38,946 nt of DNA from a virus, in the IMG/VR virus record IMGVR_UViG_3300030104_005811, positions 1 through 38,946 of that record; one strand, written 5' to 3'. The position numbers and the translations under genes are program-made. The notes under the pieces were generated by a model that made no database searches, had not been told where the DNA came from, and saw only the letters and a list, made by a program, of their open reading frames with translations. The first letter of the stretch is position 1. Every line of letters begins with the position of its first letter. This document shows, one piece after another, positions 35,599 to 38,946 of this stretch.

Positions 35599-37829
35599 TG
35601 GCTAAAAAAGAGGATAAACGAGCAAACAGAGTACGAAAGTTATTCAACGCTATTAATGATTCTCGAAGACAAGATTGGGAAACAATCAATCAAGAGGGTC
35701 ATGATTTTTATCTTGATAATCAAATTTCTGAGGAAGATGTAGAAGCACTTCGTGAACAAGGAATGCCTACGTTTACCGTCAATAGGATTATCCCTGTTGT
35801 TGAAATGCTTAACTATTACGCTACATCAAATACACCTCGATGGCAAGCGGTAGGAACTGAAGCGTCTGATAGCGATGTTGCCGCAGTATTCTCTGATGTT
35901 GCTGACTATATATGGAATCAATCGGAATGTCAAACCTTGTATTCCAATGTTATTAATGATGCTATCACTAAATCATTAGGGTTTCTTCAAGTATGTGTTG
36001 ATCCAAATATGGATAACGGTATGGGTGAAGTTGTGATTCAACAACCTGATCCATTTGATGTTTACATTGATCCAAAATCCAGAGATCCATTGTTTCGTGA
36101 TGCTTCTCACATAATTATTCGAAAAGTATTGCCTAAAGCACAGTTAATTAAATTGTATCCTGAACATAAAGCAAAAATTGTAAAATCCTCTTCCACACAA
36201 TCCACAGATTACAATTACACCGATAAACCTGAATTTTCTTCTGATTTTCAATACAAAGAAATCACTACTGGCTATGATGAAGAAGGTAAAGAAAGTCCAA
36301 TGGTTGAATATTTTGAAGTTTATGAAAGAGAAAAAAGAAAATGGTGTAATGTTTTTTATCAAAAAATTCCAAGTCCTGAACAAGTTCAACAGGTTAAAAA
36401 ACAAGTAGACACTCAAATAGCTGAAGCCAGTGCAGAAATGCAAGTTCAGATGCAAGAACTTCAACAAAAATTACAGCAATCAGTTCAAAGTGGCGAAATG
36501 TTGCCTGAACGTATGGAATTAGAATTGCAAAAAGCGGTTAAAGAAAACGAAGCGCAATTGGCTCTATTAAGTCAACAAATGATGGCAGAAGCTCAAAAAC
36601 AAATGTCTGTTATTGAAAATAAGATTATTACTGCAGAAGAATACAATGCATTAAAAAAAGATCAAGAATTTTCACAAATGATTGTAGATCATGTTTTCTT
36701 TTATAAAACCGAAATAAAATTATTAAAAGTCGCAGGGGATGTAACTCTATCGGAGGATATTCTTCCTACAGAGCATTACCCTCTAGTACCTTTTATGTAC
36801 AAATGGACAGGAACTCCTTTTTCTATGAGTGCAGTTGCCCCTTTGGTTGGTAAACAGCAAGAAATCAACAAAGCCCATCAGCTTATGATACACAACGCCT
36901 CATTAGGAAGTTCTTTACGTTGGATGTACCAAGAAGGATCTATTGATACTGCTTATTGGGAGAAATTTGCAACCGCCCCTGGCGCATTGTTACCTGTAAA
37001 TCAAGGATTTGAAAGTCCAAAAGAAGTGTTACCAGCTCAACTGTCATCTGCATTTTATAACATTGTTCAACAAGGCAAAACCGACATGGAGTATTTAGCA
37101 GGCATTTACGGTACTTCAATGGGGAGTCCTGATAGCCAAAATGAAACCTATCGAGGTATGTTGGCTTTAGATGAATACGGCACTCGAAGAGTTAAACAAT
37201 GGTTAAAAAGCAGTATAGAGCCTTCACTTAAACAATTAGGTCAAGTTGTAAAAGATTTTAGTCAAGGTGTATATAAAGCGCATAAAGTAATGCGAATTGT
37301 ACAACCTAATAATATTGAAAATATGAAAGAAGTAGAAATCAATGTTCCAATTTACAATGATTACGGAAAAGCTATTGGAAAATGGAATGATTATGAAACT
37401 GCCAAATTTGATGTGCGTATTGTTGCAGGATCTACTTTACCTGTCAATAGATGGGCGTATTTAGCAGAAATGAAAGAATTAATGAAGCTAGGCATTGTAG
37501 ACGATATTGCAGTTCTAGCTGAAACCGATATTCGCAACAAAGAAAAGATTGTAGAGCGAAAGAGTTTATACTCTCAATTGCAATCTCAATTAACTCAAAT
37601 GCAAGAACAAGTAAAAGACAGAGATGGTACTATAGAAACACTCTCTAGACAGTTAGTTCAAGCGGGTATTAAATCAAAAATTATGCAAGGAGAAGTTGAA
37701 GTTAAAAAATCAGTTAATGATCGAAAAATGTCAGAAGGTCGTTCTGCAGATCGAGTCAAAGCTGAATCTGATTTACAAAGACAACTCCTAAAAAAGAATT
37801 CACAAGAGCAACCTATGGAGGTTAATTAA
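35598..37829 (+). CDS. Portal protein, P22-like, 743 aa
   Basis: Dodecameric ring at the head vertex through which DNA passes. The start is taken at ATG 35598, which overlaps the terL stop, rather than the TTG five codons upstream. Residues 10-190 follow the P22-type portal pattern (RKLFNAINDSRRQDWETINQ, then FTVNRIIPVVEML, then NDAITKSLGFLQV and DPFDVYIDP). A glutamine-rich coiled coil at about 262-340 is inserted in the middle and is longer than usual. A helical barrel-like C-terminus (QLQSQLTQMQEQVKDRDGTIET) closes the protein. Confidence 0.87.
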   Translation: MAKKEDKRANRVRKLFNAINDSRRQDWETINQEGHDFYLDNQISEEDVEALREQGMPTFTVNRIIPVVEMLNYYATSNTPRWQAVGTEASDSDVAAVFSDVADYIWNQSECQTLYSNVINDAITKSLGFLQVCVDPNMDNGMGEVVIQQPDPFDVYIDPKSRDPLFRDASHIIIRKVLPKAQLIKLYPEHKAKIVKSSSTQSTDYNYTDKPEFSSDFQYKEITTGYDEEGKESPMVEYFEVYEREKRKWCNVFYQKIPSPEQVQQVKKQVDTQIAEASAEMQVQMQELQQKLQQSVQSGEMLPERMELELQKAVKENEAQLALLSQQMMAEAQKQMSVIENKIITAEEYNALKKDQEFSQMIVDHVFFYKTEIKLLKVAGDVTLSEDILPTEHYPLVPFMYKWTGTPFSMSAVAPLVGKQQEINKAHQLMIHNASLGSSLRWMYQEGSIDTAYWEKFATAPGALLPVNQGFESPKEVLPAQLSSAFYNIVQQGKTDMEYLAGIYGTSMGSPDSQNETYRGMLALDEYGTRRVKQWLKSSIEPSLKQLGQVVKDFSQGVYKAHKVMRIVQPNNIENMKEVEINVPIYNDYGKAIGKWNDYETAKFDVRIVAGSTLPVNRWAYLAEMKELMKLGIVDDIAVLAETDIRNKEKIVERKSLYSQLQSQLTQMQEQVKDRDGTIETLSRQLVQAGIKSKIMQGEVEVKKSVNDRKMSEGRSADRVKAESDLQRQLLKKNSQEQPMEVN

Positions 37830-38701
37830 TGAGTGAAGATCAACAAGCAGTAACCCAAGATGCGGTAGAAGATTCCGTATTTGGCTCTGCTGAAGGTTTC
37901 TTTGATAATCTTGATCGAGAAGTTAACGGTGCGATTCGAGATGACGAAGAACCTCAAGAAAATCAACAAGCAACAGAAGAACCTAAACAGGAAAACCCTC
38001 TTTTTACTGATATAGAAGAGGCTCCTAAAAAGGATGACACTGATTGGAAGAAGCGTTATTCCGATTCATCACGTGAAGCTCAGAAAATGAAAGAAGAGCT
38101 GGATAATCTAGATCGCTTTAAGCCGTACATCGAAGCCCTTCAAAATGATGAAGGATTAGTTAATACAATAAGGGATTATGTTCAAAATGGACAAAAACCG
38201 AAGGAACTAAAAGAAGAGTTATCTCTTCCTGAAGACTTTGTTTTTGACATAGATGAAGCAGTCTCGAATCCGAATAGCGATAGTTCAAAGGTTTTTTCAA
38301 CCATGATTGATCGTGCGGTAAGTAGTCGAGTAGATAGCAGATTATCTGCTGAAAAACAAGCTACTCAACAATCGATGCAAAAAGTAGAGCGTGATAAACA
38401 GGCAGAAGCATTTAAAAAGAAGTCTGGAATAAGCGATACTGATTTTAAAGATATGATGGATTGGGCAAATAAACATCAAATAGGATTTGAGGATATTTAT
38501 CTTTTAAAAAATAAAGACTTGTACATGTCTAATGTAGCTAATAGCACTAAAGATGATATGCTTAAACAAATGAAAGCGGTCCGTAGCATTCCTACAACTG
38601 CAAGTAATACCAATTCACAGGCAAAATCAGTGGATGCAAATGATCAAGTGTTTGACACAATATTAGGATTGGACAATCAGGTAGATAATTTGTTTAGTTA
38701 A
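37829..38701 (+). CDS. Capsid scaffold protein, 290 aa
   Basis: Lies between portal and major capsid genes, the usual place. It is acidic and largely disordered in the first 100 residues, with a coiled coil near 75-100 and a helical stretch at about 180-230. The pattern of low complexity followed by helix fits scaffolding proteins that are lost from the mature head. The start overlaps the portal stop (TAATGA). No protease domain is seen. Confidence 0.75.
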   Translation: MSEDQQAVTQDAVEDSVFGSAEGFFDNLDREVNGAIRDDEEPQENQQATEEPKQENPLFTDIEEAPKKDDTDWKKRYSDSSREAQKMKEELDNLDRFKPYIEALQNDEGLVNTIRDYVQNGQKPKELKEELSLPEDFVFDIDEAVSNPNSDSSKVFSTMIDRAVSSRVDSRLSAEKQATQQSMQKVERDKQAEAFKKKSGISDTDFKDMMDWANKHQIGFEDIYLLKNKDLYMSNVANSTKDDMLKQMKAVRSIPTTASNTNSQAKSVDANDQVFDTILGLDNQVDNLFS

Positions 38702-38711
38702 TTCGGTGCGT

Positions 38712-38740
38712 TTGTTTTGACATAACTAAAATCAAAACAA
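38712..38740 (+). promoter_or_regulatory. Perfect 9-bp hairpin directly before the capsid ribosome site
   Basis: TTGTTTTGA (38712-38720) and TCAAAACAA (38732-38740) enclose 11 bases; the ribosome site AAGGAG follows at once. Likely stabilises or processes the major capsid mRNA. Not a terminator, since no U-run follows. Confidence 0.5.
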
Positions 38741-38750
38741 GGAGAAAACA

Positions 38751-38946
38751 ATGGCAGACAATCCATTATTTCTAAGCACAAGCAATGTAGCTCCTTCTTC
38801 AGATGGTTCATCCCCTGCTAGTGGTGGTTCGGGGATTGGCGATCTTAGAAGAAGATATGCGTTTGGTAATCGTGTATCGGAGTTAGCAATTGATCAAACA
38901 CCATTTTTCAGATTTTTATCTATGGCTTCCAAAAAGCCTACCGATG
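38751..38946 (+). CDS. Major capsid protein, N-terminal part (cut by window end)
   Basis: AAGGAG lies six bases before ATG 38751. The first 65 residues begin MADNPLFLSTSNVAPSSDG, then a Gly/Ser-rich N-arm and FGNRVSELAIDQTPFFRFLSMASKKP, which fits major head proteins of this kind of phage. The position right after scaffold supports the call. The rest lies outside the window. Confidence 0.75.
   Translation, partial: MADNPLFLSTSNVAPSSDGSSPASGGSGIGDLRRRYAFGNRVSELAIDQTPFFRFLSMASKKPTD

Noticed and set aside
37969-37978. AAGCAACAGA on the plus strand in the scaffold gene
   Set aside because: A single copy in a Gln/Glu-rich coding run (QQATEE) with no stem nearby; counted as chance, though it is also in the transcribed orientation.

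Overview
The window is a contiguous piece of a tailed double-stranded DNA phage genome. It is AT-rich (roughly 30% GC by eye) and densely packed, with many TAATG or ATGA start/stop overlaps. A tyrosine integrase beside a tRNA-Leu fragment (a probable attP) and an HTH regulator point to a temperate phage. The P22-type portal and a block of very large putative ejection proteins suggest podovirus-like morphology. Base composition and gene style resemble uncultured marine phages, but the sequence does not fix the host. Adsorption, tail and lysis-enzyme genes are not seen and probably lie outside the window.

Layout. (1) 1-14703, plus strand: late virion block with the end of one gene, two probable structural or ejection proteins (471 and 465 aa), a 2735-aa giant and a 1167-aa partner. 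The giant carries an HEVVH zincin-like motif and, further on, a GDGDGD signature in the context expected of the catalytic loop of double-psi beta-barrel RNA polymerases. It is a candidate virion-packaged RNA polymerase. (2) 14704-17043: integration and lysogeny module, with attP-like tRNA-Leu 5' fragment, integrase, a structured intergenic region with two facing promoters and a repeated AATTGTAATT site, and an HTH protein with a PAS-like C-terminal domain. (3) 17036-31810, minus strand: early block with a Holliday-junction resolvase, DnaB helicase, DUF932 protein, SSB-like protein, Rad52/Erf-like annealing protein, Cas4-like nuclease, ParB-like protein and many small zinc-ribbon or unknown proteins. 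No DNA polymerase or primase is visible, so host enzymes probably do the synthesis. (4) 31811-32143: divergent control region. (5) 32144-38946, plus strand: packaging and head block with small terminase, membrane proteins, large terminase, portal, scaffold and the start of the major capsid protein.

Regulation stands out. The minus-strand early block is broken by strong long-range stem-loops in nearly every intergenic gap. A 10-mer (AAGCAACAGA in the direction of transcription) recurs six times there, plus one near-copy, including in two coding regions in different reading frames. The divergent region has two pairs of TCAAGG-N6-TCAAGG-type repeats next to a promoter with a good -10 and no -35, an arrangement like that of phage activators of the lambda CII type.
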